The position numbers and the translations under genes were made by a program. Shown in pieces: positions 11,126 through 21,585 of a DNA stretch of 64,000 bases. Numbering within the stretch: the first letter of the stretch is position 1; each line of letters starts with the position of its first letter. The notes below the pieces were generated by a model. It saw only the letters and a list, made by a program, of their open reading frames with translations. It had not been told where the DNA came from and made no database searches. This stretch comes from Deroplatys truncata (taxonomy: Eukaryota > Arthropoda > Insecta > Mantodea > Mantidae), in NCBI GenBank assembly GCA_030765065.1, contig CM060977.1, positions 96,737,795 through 96,801,794 of the forward strand. Direction: 5' to 3'.

Positions 11126-12845
11126 CTTTTTGCTTTCTCTACCACGCACATAGTAGATAGTATTGCATTTCAGCCAAAAACTCGATACCCAGATTTCACC
11201 GGAAATTTGAGGCTCCCTGAATACAGAAAGGAAGCTTTTTAGAAAAAAGTCCGTGTGTGTATTTGTCTGCCTGTGAACAGCGTAAGTCAAAAAAGATAAT
11301 TCCGAAAGACACAAAACTTGGTATTTAGGTTCAGTAACTTCCAAAGATGCAACTCAAAGACTTTAAAGAAAATCCCTTCACCCATACTACACTTTACATG
11401 GAACGTTTTTCGAAATTTTTTATTTTATAAAAAACGGATCTACAGGGTTTGATTAAAATACCATATATTAAAGATATGTACATGAGAAATAAAATGTGTA
11501 TCTTTAGTACTCTGAGAATAGCATCTTGGGTCCTTTTCATTAGGAAGGAACTTTGTGTAATCTTTTATAATCTTGATTAAACGTCAAAAGGTAGACGAAA
11601 ACGCATTACACAAGAATTGTAGATCACTTTAAAACACATAATTCATCTGAAATAAGCTTTTTGTGGCATAGGACATTTAGGAAATATCCATTATTAATGG
11701 CTGGAGTTGTTCGTTACTTGTTCATTCAATTGAAGTCCTTTCTACATTCAGTTGTTTCTCCCGATTGCGTGGAAACAGTATGGAATTTCAAGGCCAGTGT
11801 ATAGCGTCCAGTTGTTAAACATTTGATTATCGGTGATGCCTTTGTATCTATAGCGAAATGTGTAATGTAGCTATTTCTGCAAAGTTTATTTGAATTAAAA
11901 TGAAGTACATAGAAAAAATGATACGATACATTAACTTTTGTCTGCGCTCTATCTATTTTTAGTGTATACACAAACTCTCGTACGAAAGCTTATTTTTCTA
12001 TCTTCTACATTTTAATTCAAATAAGCCTTTGCAGAAATAGCTTCATTACACATTTCGTTACAGATACATAGTGAACAGCGACAGTCAAATGATTAAAAAC
12101 TGGACGCTATATGCTGCCTCAAAATTCCATACTGTTTCTCCATGTAATCGTGAGATACAACTGAATGTTGAAGGGAATTTAAGAATGACTAAGTAATGAA
12201 CAATTTCAAACTTTAATAAGTATAGGTATCTCAAAAACGGCTACTAAACCTTATTAAAGTAAATTGTGTCTTAAATATGTACATTTTTGTTTAGTACGTT
12301 TTCGTCAATTGCTTAACGTTTAGCAGTTGTAAAATATTATACAACATTCTTCCAACTGAAGTGGACTTAGGAGGGCATTCTCAGAAAATTAAAGACACAC
12401 ATTTTATTTTACATGTAAATATTTTTAATATACTGTATTTTAATCAAAAACGTTAGATTCATATTTTAGAAAAGCAAAAGTTTCGGAAACTGTTCCATGT
12501 AAGGTGTAGTTTGGGGTAGGAAGATTTGATTCAAAATCTTTGAATGACATCCTTGGAAGGTATTGAACCTAAATACCAAGTTGGGTATTTATCCGACTTT
12601 TCGTTTTTGAATTATGCTGTTCACAACAGACAGACACACACATATTCTGTTTTGTATTCAGGGGGCCTGAAAGCATGTATTTTCGGTGAACTCTCGGTAT
12701 CGAATTTTTGGGTGGAATATAATACCCCCCTAGTAACTATACGTAGTAGCGAAAGTAAAAAGCTTTAGAAAGATGAGTCTGTATACCGAGTAATAAACGA
12801 TAGAGAGTTGAGAAAGTCATGTGAGTGTGTCACATCAGAATTTTG

Positions 12846-14765
12846 TTTCCTTTTTGGGTGACAGTGGATCGCCTTTTGTTACTGCTGTTTGTAGTTTGAA
12901 CTTCTTCCCCTGTTTGTCTAGATGTATTCTCCCTGTAGCGTTTGGTTAACGGTGATGATAATCCTCAAATCATCATCACCAACCGCTCTTGTTGCTTAAA
13001 ACATTTATTATTCTCGTTACATTTCTGCATTTGCAGTGCACACGCATGGTAAGGTTCAAACATAAAATAAATGTAACTGTTTCACTATAGCTGTTCCTTT
13101 CACACGAAACTACCTTGTGTAGCGGTACTGGGGTGTTATGCTAGGAGCGGAACGAATATTTTCATAATTTAAAACGGCAAGGTTATAGGCCACAGAGGGG
13201 CATAAGCCTGCGTGCTCGTGCACGCGCTTGTTACGCTTAATTACTACACGGTGTGTATGGGTGCACACTAGAGGGCGAACTCTGTCCTGCTGTGAAGTAA
13301 ATGTCATACCAACGCTGTGCACAACTTTTCCACCAAACGCACGCTCACTTCGTGTTAATGAGTGGAAGGCGAAAAGACTTGTGATAATTATGCCTAATGA
13401 CTTGTGGCACTCTTGTTTTCGTTTTTGTATACCTCTGGCGTTTACAACAAAGAAAGCGAAGTATGTCTTTCAACCACGATAATATACAACGTGCAGTTGT
13501 TCCCCGCTGAATGTATTTTGTAAACGCGGGTTGGTGTATTAACTCGTCCTTTTGAGCATAACTTGCAGTGTGTCCACATGCCAATATATTAATATATGAA
13601 TTAATATATTATTTCTGATAATTATCTTGGTATTTTCGTAGTTATTATTAAATTGTTTATGATGTTATTATACTTTTTGCCACGGATTCTGTTGTATGGG
13701 CTTTTGGTAGAGCATTTTTAACTTATCAGAGTCTGGTACGGGAAGAAAGCATGTGGTAACAATAGTAACACAAGATTAAATCAGTGGAACTACACAATTC
13801 TTTAATGACACACGCATTTTCTGCTGTATTAATAAGGTACACCGTTACTTTAGAAATAATTGTGTTAGTTGGAGCTGTAGAAAGGTCGCTTAGTAATCAA
13901 GTATTTTATAAGTGCTCGATTAATAATGGTATTAATGGTGCCTAAACTATACTTTGTTTCCCTTCTCATAACTTTCCATTTCAAATTGATATAATTTCAA
14001 CGTTCCTATTACATTATGCTAGGTAACTAATAACTCCTGCTTCGGAGAGCTTATACCTATGTTCTGCACATCGCCGCATTTATACGCAACTGAATTTGGC
14101 TTGGGGACTCTATCTTTAATTTCCCTAAACTTAAACATTTAAACACATTTTTCTTAAAACCTTATTGGCTGTCTTTCTTCAGCTTGGAGCATTCCAGAAA
14201 ACCTACTAGGCTATTGTTCGTGGTTTCCAAACATGTGACCTCTCTTCAAAAATATGTTGTGTTAGCTTGTCGCATATTTTCTTACACAGTGACTCAAGGT
14301 CTTACTATTGTGACTTCCCTACAAGTCGGTTTGCCTCGGCCCTAATTCTAACGAAACATGTATGTCTGCTTTTAATAAGTGTCCCACAGCTTAAGCTAAA
14401 CTTTTAGACATACATAAAACTTATGCTTTAACATATATTTATATAACAAGTTTTTTGCTTATTAATATTATTTTACATAATAATTTAAATTATTATGTAC
14501 ATGGTATATATGACCATAGTTACTGTTTCAGGGTAAAACATCTGTTCCAATTTTTCTTATTAATATGCTAATAGAAACACGTAGGAACCAATGAATAACA
14601 ATACACAGCATCATATCAGACAGGAATAAACATGGTTGAAGATTTTACACAGATAGGTACAATAATTAACAACAATGGTGGAATTCGAGAAAAAGAATTG
14701 AACAAATTAACCTTATTTGGCGCTTTTATCGATATTTCAGTCTAAAGACTACACACCGAGCGTGG
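12846..14765. other. Long unclassified stretch
   Basis: About 1.9 kb without a supported gene or repeat. Frames up to 84 codons occur on both strands near 13110-13580, but they overlap each other, show no motif and end quickly. An AT-only palindrome-like run (AATATATTAATATATGAATTAATATATT) lies near 13584. This may be host intergenic DNA. Confidence 0.45.
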
Positions 14766-14985
14766 AGGTGCTGAGGTGACGTATGTGACTCGCATTCGGG
14801 AAGTTCCGGTTCGATCTCCGGCGACCGACCACTCCGGCCCATGGATTCTTCGAGGTTTTCCTGGGGTCAGTAGGCGAATGTTGAGGTGGTTTCTTCTCTA
14901 TCATGATTTCCTTTCCGCCATTTCCCTTTCATTCCCTTTCTTTCTTATCTTACAGTTGTGCTTGGGTGTGCTAGGTTAAATCACA
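14766..14985 (+). mobile_element. SINE-B 5' part
   Basis: This includes CTCGCATTCGGGAAGTTCCGG, a B-box-like GGTTCGATCTCCGG and the core (CCACTCCGGCCCATGG, then TCTTCGAGGTTTTCCTGGGG). The 3' module is absent. Confidence 0.65.
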
Positions 14986-15164
14986 CAGCACTGCCAAGGT
15001 ATGCATAGAAACATCAGAACCAGATATTATAGAACATAAAATCTCAAGAGCACCCACAGTGATCATACGGATTATTTAGGAATAATTTATTATATTCAAA
15101 ATAATTGATTAGCTATTTTAGCATGTTGCATTCTAAAATTTTTGAAAAAATATGCACTACAAAT

Positions 15165-15770
15165 ATAAAAGGCGTGTTTTTAAAGTAAGTTCTGTTTTAA
15201 TATTTTGCCGCTGCGGTCGCGATTTTGAGCATACGCCATCACTTTCTCTTTTCATTAGGAAGCCAGATGCAGCTGTAAGAGATCGTTACTTTGTGTTTTT
15301 CTGTTACTAAAGCGTTTCGAAATGTTCAAAACAATCGAGCGACCCGCCGACAGCGAGGTCAGATCAGTGATTCGTTTTGAATACTAGAAATGTTGCCAGC
15401 AAACGTTCATCGCCAATTGTGTGACGTTTATGGGGAAACGATGAGGGATAATGCCGGCCACACAACCAAACAAATCCAAACTCTGATCGCATCATTTCGT
15501 TTTGAATAATTGGAACGCCCTCCCTACAGTCTGGATTTTGCACCAAGCGATTTACATCTGTTTCTTCATCTCAAGAAAATCCTTAGAGGAAAAAATGTCA
15601 ACGACGGTGTTGTGAAACAATAATTGCAGACCTGGCTTTCGTCACAGGTGGCCTCATTCTTCAACCAAATCATACAAACACTGGTTTTCTGTTATGATAA
15701 GTGCTCGAATAACGGTGGTGACTGTGTGTAGAAGTAGTTTAAAGTAATGAGTGGTAATAAAGTATTTAGA
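15165..15770 (+). pseudogene. Mariner relic, internally deleted
   Basis: The plus strand reads FKTIERPADSEVRSVIRFE near 15320-15380, the typical N-terminus of a mariner transposase. It then jumps, after losing most of the middle, to PPYSLDFAPSDLHLFLHLKK near 15510-15580 and a C-terminal tail. Relative to complete mariners roughly half the gene is missing. A close relative with a larger deletion lies at 40366-40700; both begin with GCGTGTTTTTAAAGTAAGT. Stops interrupt the remains. DD34D-family wording (FAPSD) is kept. Confidence 0.7.
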
Positions 15771-16835
15771 AAATAGTGTTCTGTTATTTTAAAAAGAAAC
15801 AATGGCTACTTACCTGGTGCTTGCCTTAAGTACAGGCCTCGTAGGTCTATAATTAATAGGCAGAGAAGGTCAATCTTTTTTAAAATGGAGACAACTTTAT
15901 AAAATTTAAGGGTTTCTGTAAATTTGCGTTCATCAATTATTTATGGAAAATATCGGAGTTGTAAATCACACCTTCTACTAAGTTACCACATATATCATAA
16001 GCATCCTGATATTTAGAATTATTTAGGTTTTGGAAAGGTGTAACATGAAAATCTGTAACCAAAATCCAGTTAAACATACTGCTTGACAAATTATAATTCT
16101 ATAACAACATCATAGAATGGTGGGCAGCATTACCAACATATGTTTGAAATTGCTTAATTGAATTAATGGAGTATGAGTTAAGATCATTTGTATGTGTAGT
16201 ATTATATTTTAACAGTATTAAAGGAATTCTTATATTATTCATGATTTTCCAGCTTGCTTTGATTTTTTCTTATAATTATTTATATAATTTTGAGTTTAAT
16301 TGAGTTTAGCCCGACGTTAAGCAATTTTTTTTCCAAAGCATTAGAATATAAATTCCTTGTTTCAACATGATGGGTTTAAAAGCTCCTTACTCACTGTATA
16401 TAGTTATGTAAGTAGGAGAGAGAATATTAGCACTGTAAAAACACTAACATATTTTACAAGATAAGAAGCATTGTCATGCATGCTAATCAATAATACCCAA
16501 CTGAAACTTGAAACTTTAGTTCTTTGAATTAAAATTGCTAGTTTTCAACGACATGGGAAATCCATTATTGTCTAAAAAAGAATTTCTCTAATTCTTAAGA
16601 TTCCATAGTTGCTCTACCCGTTAGAAGTGTAGGTTTAATTTATATTAGTTTCATGGCAAACGAAGATTTATTTTTTTTTGAAGCAGCTTATTTGTAATTG
16701 AGTTCAAAAGGGTATACTCGTATGTGTCCATTCCTGCTTTAAAAATCAGGTATGTTAAATTTACTTAATTTTTCCCTACTCACTCTCGTTTATGGCTTGT
16801 AAAAACTATTCTTGCAAAGTATTGTGGTTTCACCT
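15771..16835. other. Unclassified AT-rich stretch
   Basis: About 1.1 kb of AT-rich DNA with no coding signal, terminal repeats or cross-match found. Confidence 0.4.
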
Positions 16836-17180
16836 TATACGGGGTGAACCTTTAAGGTTGAGACTGTACAATATCTCCAAAACTAAGCGTTATAGAAGGA
16901 ACTTTCTTTGATAAAATTTGCTTGATATTATGGGGAAAAGTGAATGCGTGTTTTGTTTGGAGGATGTTATGATGGTCACTTTAGGGCCAATTTAATTTTT
17001 GAAACTAGAACCTACCGTTTATGTTGTTTTCTCACTCCTTATAAAAAAACTAAGCATTTGTATAAATAATTTTGCAATTGTTCTTACACCAATGTAAATA
17101 TCAATGAAAATAGTGAAGCTCTGAAATGCTTAGGTTTGGAAATATTGATCAGTCTCTACGTAAATGGTCAACCTTATATA
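16836..17180 (+). repeat. FB-2 repeat, single arm
   Basis: One arm of the foldback family seen complete at 42519-43287. It starts ACGGGGTGAACCTTTAAGG and shares GACTGTACAATATCTCCAAA, TTGCTTGATATTATG, TGTTTTGTTTGGAGGA and GATGGTCA with that copy. The far end (about 17130-17180) holds a short inverted match to the start, so this copy has lost most of its second arm. Confidence 0.65.
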
Positions 17181-17659
17181 TTTCTTAAACGTTTGCTGAA
17201 TTAATTTTATTACACATTTTGCTGTATCTAGAAGAGAGATGCAGGAAAGTCATGCGTAGAAGTAAAGTTAAAGGTACTGATGAACGGAAGGGGTCCCCAA
17301 AATCTGAGCAGAGCACCACGCGCAGGCTACCTGCCCCCTTGTGCTTACACCTTGACCCTTGGGAGGGATGCGGGAAGAGTCTCGAAGAGTAACCAGACAC
17401 GCATATCCACGGACGCAGGTACGGATTGGGTCCTTAATGCTTCCAGATTAAATGCCTCCAACGGCGCCCGAGCCTCCTCGGGATCCCCAAAGAAGAGTTT
17501 GTCCTAAAACATACAGAGGCGGATATCCAACCGAGCAGCCCCTGGACTACGTCAGAAACAAACCTCTACATAAAGCATATCCCCCATACACACCTCGCAT
17601 GGTACTATAATCCTGAAACAGACGGCAATAAGGACGATAGGTACAAGAACCGAGGGACT
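17181..17659. other. Unclassified GC-richer stretch
   Basis: It is GC-richer than its surroundings and leads directly into the minus-strand SINE-B head. It may be an unusual 3' part of that SINE, but the 3' module seen in other copies is not recognisable. Short overlapping frames on both strands have no motif. Confidence 0.35.
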
Positions 17660-17830
17660 GGAGAGTCGTGGTAGATGATGTATCACCTCAGCATTTGCCT
17701 AACCACTCGGAAAAACCACCAAAAACCCATGGGTCAGAGTGGACGGTCACTGGGGATTGAATCCGTGACCTCCCGAATGCCAATCATATACGTTAACGCG
17801 GTGCCACCTTGCTCGGTAACCGATGCTATG
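17660..17830 (-). mobile_element. SINE-B 5' part
   Basis: Read on the minus strand it gives the B-box-like GGATTCAATCCCC, the core GTCCACTCTGACCCATGGG and TTTTTCCGAGTGGTTAGGCA. The A-box side (GGTTACCGAGCAAGGTGGCA) is at the right end. Confidence 0.65.
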
Positions 17831-18015
17831 GTCAATTATTTAAAAGCGTGTCACTATATACTGCCTTTAAATTCCTACTCCTTGCTTAACATGGCGAGAA
17901 ACTACTGGATAGCGACAGAGTACTGAACATTTAAAACATAACGGATATCTAGGAAATGGCTATAGGCACAAAAAATATATTTGAAACAAATCTCGATCTT
18001 TAAAAAGATTAACGT
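17831..18015 (+). repeat. FB-1 fragment
   Basis: A diverged piece of the FB-1 middle, with ATAACGGATATCTAGGAAATGGCTAT and AAAAATATATTTGAAA landmarks. Confidence 0.5.
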
Positions 18016-18083
18016 TTTATGTGGAGAGGGATTTTGTTTGGAATTAATTGTTCTTCCACATAAGCCGTGTGTTGGATAAGGTT

Positions 18084-18371
18084 GGAAAGGTAGAATCATA
18101 CGACTGAAAAATTCAATGCCATAGCCGGGATTTGAACCACGGATCTCCCAGTTTCCGTCCGGTTGCTCTAACCACTGAGCTACGATGGCAACATGTCAGT
18201 AGGACATTAAAGTTACCGGAAAACATGCGAATCAGGTGGGGAATTTTAATGTCCTACCGGCAAGTTGCCATGATAGCTCAGTGGTTAGAGCAACCGAACG
18301 GAGACCGGGAGATCCGTGGTTGAAATCCGGCTATAGCATTGAATTTTTCAATCGTCTGATTTTACATTTCC
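18084..18371. repeat. Palindrome of two tRNA-like sequences
   Basis: The two halves are inverted repeats of about 125-130 bp around a spacer of about 35 bp. Each contains a tRNA-like unit: minus strand 18189-18118 and plus strand 18267-18337. Both carry the A box TAGCTCAGTGGTTAGAGC. The B box is GGTTCAAATCC in the left unit and GGTTGAAATCC in the right. Acceptor-like ends (GCCAT..., ...CTATGGC) pair partly. The T stem folds poorly and the anticodon loop lacks U33, so these are probably tRNA-derived repeats rather than working tRNA genes. The flanks GACTGAAAAATTCAATGC are also inverted. Confidence 0.75.
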
Positions 18372-18670
18372 AAGTTTTTGTCTGTCTTATATTTGCCAGT
18401 GTATATGTATATATCTTAAATTCCTTACAATGTATTTAACTGAGGTCGTATTTTGAAGGTGTTTGCTCTTGAAATCAATAAACCAAACCAGGCGTGTAAT
18501 CTTTTTCTTCTGTTAAACAAGCAATCTTCTGTAACCAATGGAAAAACTATCAGTATGTATTTGTCTATTAGTTTCGATTAGAACCACTGATGTTTAGCTA
18601 CTACACTTACTACAATTTATTGACATTTCTGCTGTTTTCTTTAAAATTCTTTGGTTCCTATGACTTAAAG

Positions 18671-18825
18671 CAGAGGCGGCGAAAACGGGACTGGCGAGTC
18701 ATTTTGACTCGTAGGAGCCATTTCCTCTCTGCCACATTCCATTTGCTATTCACATGCTGCTGAGTGATGCAGTGCGCGCTGCATATTTGGTGACTTACGG
18801 AAGGACGGCGTTTTTGCCACCCTTG
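18671..18825. mobile_element. hAT-like MITE copy 2
   Basis: A 155-bp element with terminal repeats CAGAGGCGGCGAAAACG and CGTTTTTGCCACCCTTG (inverted). It is flanked by 8-bp duplications ACTTAAAG (18663-18670) and ATTTAAAG (18826-18833), which differ at one base. It is inserted within an S monomer. Internal motifs GCGAGTCATTTTGACTCG match the other copies. Confidence 0.85.
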
Positions 18826-19109
18826 ATTTAAAGTGTAATATCCAGGAAATTGCATGCTTTACCCCTGATGGTTTGGCAACTTCTCTGTCTTGGCTAGCTT
18901 GCGGGCGTAAAGCGATATCAGGGAATATCCAGCTAATAGAAATAATTCCTCTTTTGTTGCTGTAGTATCTTTGATGCTCTAGAAATGATAGAATCCCTTC
19001 TGCTGAGTTGAGATGAAATAATGGTCAGAGCTTCTTAAATACATGTGTGAAATAGAGTATCCACAAGGTAGTTAAAAATAAGTTAAACACAGGTGTATAT
19101 TTATTGTAA

Positions 19110-19925
19110 CAAATGAAAACATCAGTTACTACTACGCTAACACAATTTATTTATCACTAGGCACTCAACATAACATAAACGTTACACTTGAGTCACTTTG
19201 ACATGCACACGGAATACAACAAAAATGATCCATCGAATCAAATTACAACTAAAGTGCACGACTCACAACTTACTGCTGAGTTACAATTCGCAATAATTAA
19301 AACTACGCTGTCCACTTGCACTGTCACTTCTAACAGAACTCAACTCAACACTGCTCGCACTGACGTCAGCAGTACCTTGTATACAAAGCGCAACTTTAGA
19401 GAACAAGAACCTACTAGAAGATGTCCAGATGAAGGTTTCGGAACAAGTAAGTGGCATATAAAGGAACTTTTTATTCCACACTCGCATTCTATTTATTCCG
19501 CGTTGGCTATCATTCCGATCGGCCCATCTCAGGCTCCACCGAGGTCCCGGTTCGGGAGGCACATAAAGGTTCGCTCGCACGGTCACATTATTCAAGCTTC
19601 TTAACTCAGGTCGTATTGTGAAGGTTTTTGCTCTTTAAGTTCACACACCAGCTAAACGAGTACATAGCTTAGTCAACTGAGGGGGATCATTGCATACCGC
19701 CCTCTACAGAGATTTATTGTGTCAACCACCCTCAGAAGGAAAGGATGAAGTGAGGGAACAACACAGGAGGATACAGGCCGTAGAAACCAGGACACAGTGG
19801 CGCGCGGAAATCCCTACATTTTAAATGTCTCATACCCGTCTCACTGTTGGTGCCGCCAAGAGAAGGCGATGAACGATTCTCCAGTCGAGAAGCCCTCTGT
19901 TGTCGACGCGGAATATTCCTTCCAT
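19110..19925. repeat. YZ segment copy 1 in S array
   Basis: Two stretches match 22500-23220. Y (about 19125-19520) shares TTACACTTGAGTCACTTTGA, CACTTCTAACAGAACTCAAC and CATAAAGGAACTTT-like motifs. Z (about 19685-19920) shares ATTGTGTC.ACCACC, AGGAGG.TACAGGC and CATACCCGTC.CACTG motifs. An S tail piece lies between them here. Overlapping frames of 138 codons (plus) and 104 codons (minus) show no motif. On the minus strand Y has LTR-like features (a TATA-like TTTATATGCC and AATAAA), but no TG..CA ends or duplication were found, so the class is open. Confidence 0.5.
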
Positions 19926-20337
19926 TTGTTCTTTTGTTAAGAGAGTAATTTGAGGTGGTTTGTGGCCTCAGGCTATACCCTCAGTACGTGTTCCCCTATT
20001 AATTTTGATGCGAAGCGATGACCCACACTACAATTTATGAACATACACTCCTATTGACACCTCTGCCGTAACGATCAAAGGTCTTCGCTTCTTTCGTCTT
20101 GGCGTGTAACATTCCGCAAATGGAATACTTTACTCCCGATGGTTCGACAACTTCTCTGTCTTAGCTGTTTGGCGGGTATACAGGGAATACTAGCTAATTA
20201 TAATCGCTCTTATTTTCTTACTAGAAATAATATAATATTATAGTATGGTCATTGCTTTAGAAATAAAGATCAGAATTAGATTACTTGCAAATAGTTAAAT
20301 AACACACTAAAACCCATATATATATATATATATTATA

Positions 20338-21449
20338 CACTACGTGATCAAAAGTATCCGGAAACCTGCCTGAAAATGACGTGCAAGTTCGTGGCGCCTT
20401 CCAATGGTAATGCTGGAAGTCAATATGGTTGTTGGCCTACCCTTAGTGTTTATGACAGCGTTCACTCTCGCAGGCATACTATCAATCGGGAGCTGGAGGG
20501 TTTCTTGGGGAATGGCAGCCCATTTTTCACGGAGTGCGGAACTGAGGTGATGTAGGTCGGTGAGACCTGGCGCGAAGTCGGCGTTCCAAAACATCCCAAA
20601 GGTGGTCTATAGGATTCAAGTCCAGACTCCGTGCAGGCCTGTCCATTACAGGGTTGTTATTGTCGTGTAACCACCTCGCCACAGCACGTGCAGTATGAAC
20701 AGGTGATCGATCGTGTGAAAGATGCAATCGCCATTCCCGCATTGCTCTTCAACAGTGGGAAGCAAGAAGGTGCTTAAAATATCAATGTAGGTCAGCGCTG
20801 TGATCGTGCCACGTAAAACAACAAGGGGTGCAAGCTCCCTCCAGGAAAAACACGACCACACCATAACAACACCACCACCTCCAAATTTCACTTTGGCACT
20901 ACACACGCTGGCAGATAACGTTCATTGGGCATTCGCCATACCCACACCCTGCCATCGGATCGCCACATTGTGTACCGTGATTAGTCACTCCACTCAACCT
21001 TTTGCCACTGTTCAATCGTGTAATGTTGACGCTCTTTACACCAAGCGAGGCGTCGTTTGGCATTTTCCTGCGTGATGTGTGACTTAAGAGCAGCCGCTCG
21101 ATCATGGAATCCAAGGTTTCTCATCTCACGCCTAACTGCCATAGTCTTGGAGTGGATCCAGATGCAGTTTGGAATTCCTGCGTGAATTACTCTTCTGTAT
21201 AGATGTCTGCCTGTTACTCTTTACGAACCTCTTCAAATGTCAGCGGTCTCTGTCAGTCAACAGACGAGGTCGGCCTGTACGCTTTTGTGCTGTACATGTC
21301 TCTCCACGTTTCCACTTCACTATCACATCAGAAACAGTGGACCTAGCGGTGTTTAGGAGTGTGGAAATCTCGCGTACAGACTTCTGACACAAGTGACACC
21401 CAATCGCCTGACCGCGTTCGAATTCCGTGAGTTCCATGGAGCGTCTCAT
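20338..21449 (-). pseudogene. Tc1-type transposase, frameshifted
   Basis: The start codon is at 21449. The N-terminus reads MRRSMELTEFERGQAIGC and has the paired-like helix-turn-helix (SVREISTLLNTARSTVSDVI). Pieces in other frames follow: a segment with VMVWSCFSWRELAPL (about 20860) and one with DRSPVHTARAVARWL (about 20700) and RSLDLNPIDHLWDVLERRL (about 20600). The last motif normally reads NPIEHLW, where E is the third catalytic residue of DD34E; here it is D. The gene is split across at least three frames, so no full transposase can be read. Confidence 0.88.
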
Positions 21450-21583
21450 TCTGCTGTTTCACGATGTCTAATTACTACTGAGGCCGCGGATAATGAGTAC
21501 CAGGCAGTAGGTGGCAGCACAATGCACCTAAGATGAAAAACGTATGTTTTTGGGCGTGTTCGGATAGTTTTGATCACATAGTG
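20338..21583 (-). mobile_element. Tc1-like transposon
   Basis: A 1246-bp element with terminal inverted repeats CACTACGTGATCAAAAGTATCCGG (left, abbreviated) and CCGGATAGTTTTGATCACATAGTG-like sequence at the right, flanked by TA on both sides (20336-20337 and 21584-21585). It is inserted in the S array at a TA-rich run. The length is usual for Tc1 elements. The transposase is on the minus strand. Confidence 0.92.
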
Positions 21584-21585
21584 TA

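Larger units (their letters stand above)
8655..12845. repeat. FB-1 repeat block 2, alternating palindromes
   Basis: Copies alternate in orientation: plus about 8655-9395, minus about 9425-10015, a plus inner end about 10020-10135, a minus inner end about 10555-10640, plus about 10665-10845, minus about 11127-11945, plus about 11955-12765, and a minus outer end to about 12845. The pair at 11127-12765 joins at the outer ends and has arms of about 0.8 kb. The pair at 8740-10015 joins at the inner ends and has arms of about 0.6 kb. Landmarks read in both orientations include CCTTTGCAGAAATAGC, AACAGCGATAGTCAAATG and ATCCGACTTTTCGTTTT. Arms have diverged, so these are old palindromes. Confidence 0.8.
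18438..20335 (+). repeat. S repeat array, block 1
   Basis: S is an unclassified tandem-like repeat. Landmarks in order are TTAAACAAGCAAT, GTGGTTTGTGGCCTA, TTTCGATTCGAACCACTGACC, GTAACATTCCGCAAAT, GGCAACTTCTCTGTCTTGGC, GTCAGTGCTTTAGAAATACATG and CTCTTAACTGAGGGTATTCTGAAGG. Spacing between equivalent landmarks in adjacent complete units is roughly 450-540 bp. This block holds two units separated by the YZ segment (19110-19925), with a hAT MITE at 18671. No coding capacity is conserved. The reverse complement of the third landmark resembles a pol III B box (GGTTCGAATC). Confidence 0.75.

Noticed and set aside
13110-13584. Possible host exon in the GC-richer part of the unclassified stretch
   Set aside because: Short overlapping frames on both strands, no splice pattern that joins them and no recognisable domain.
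19188-19604. 138-codon plus frame overlapping a 104-codon minus frame
   Set aside because: Both lie in the YZ repeat segment, have no motif, and are not kept open in the second YZ copy.
19685-19920. Fragment of an rRNA gene
   Set aside because: Some phrases look structured, but no conserved rRNA core sequence is present and the segment recurs only with the S repeat.
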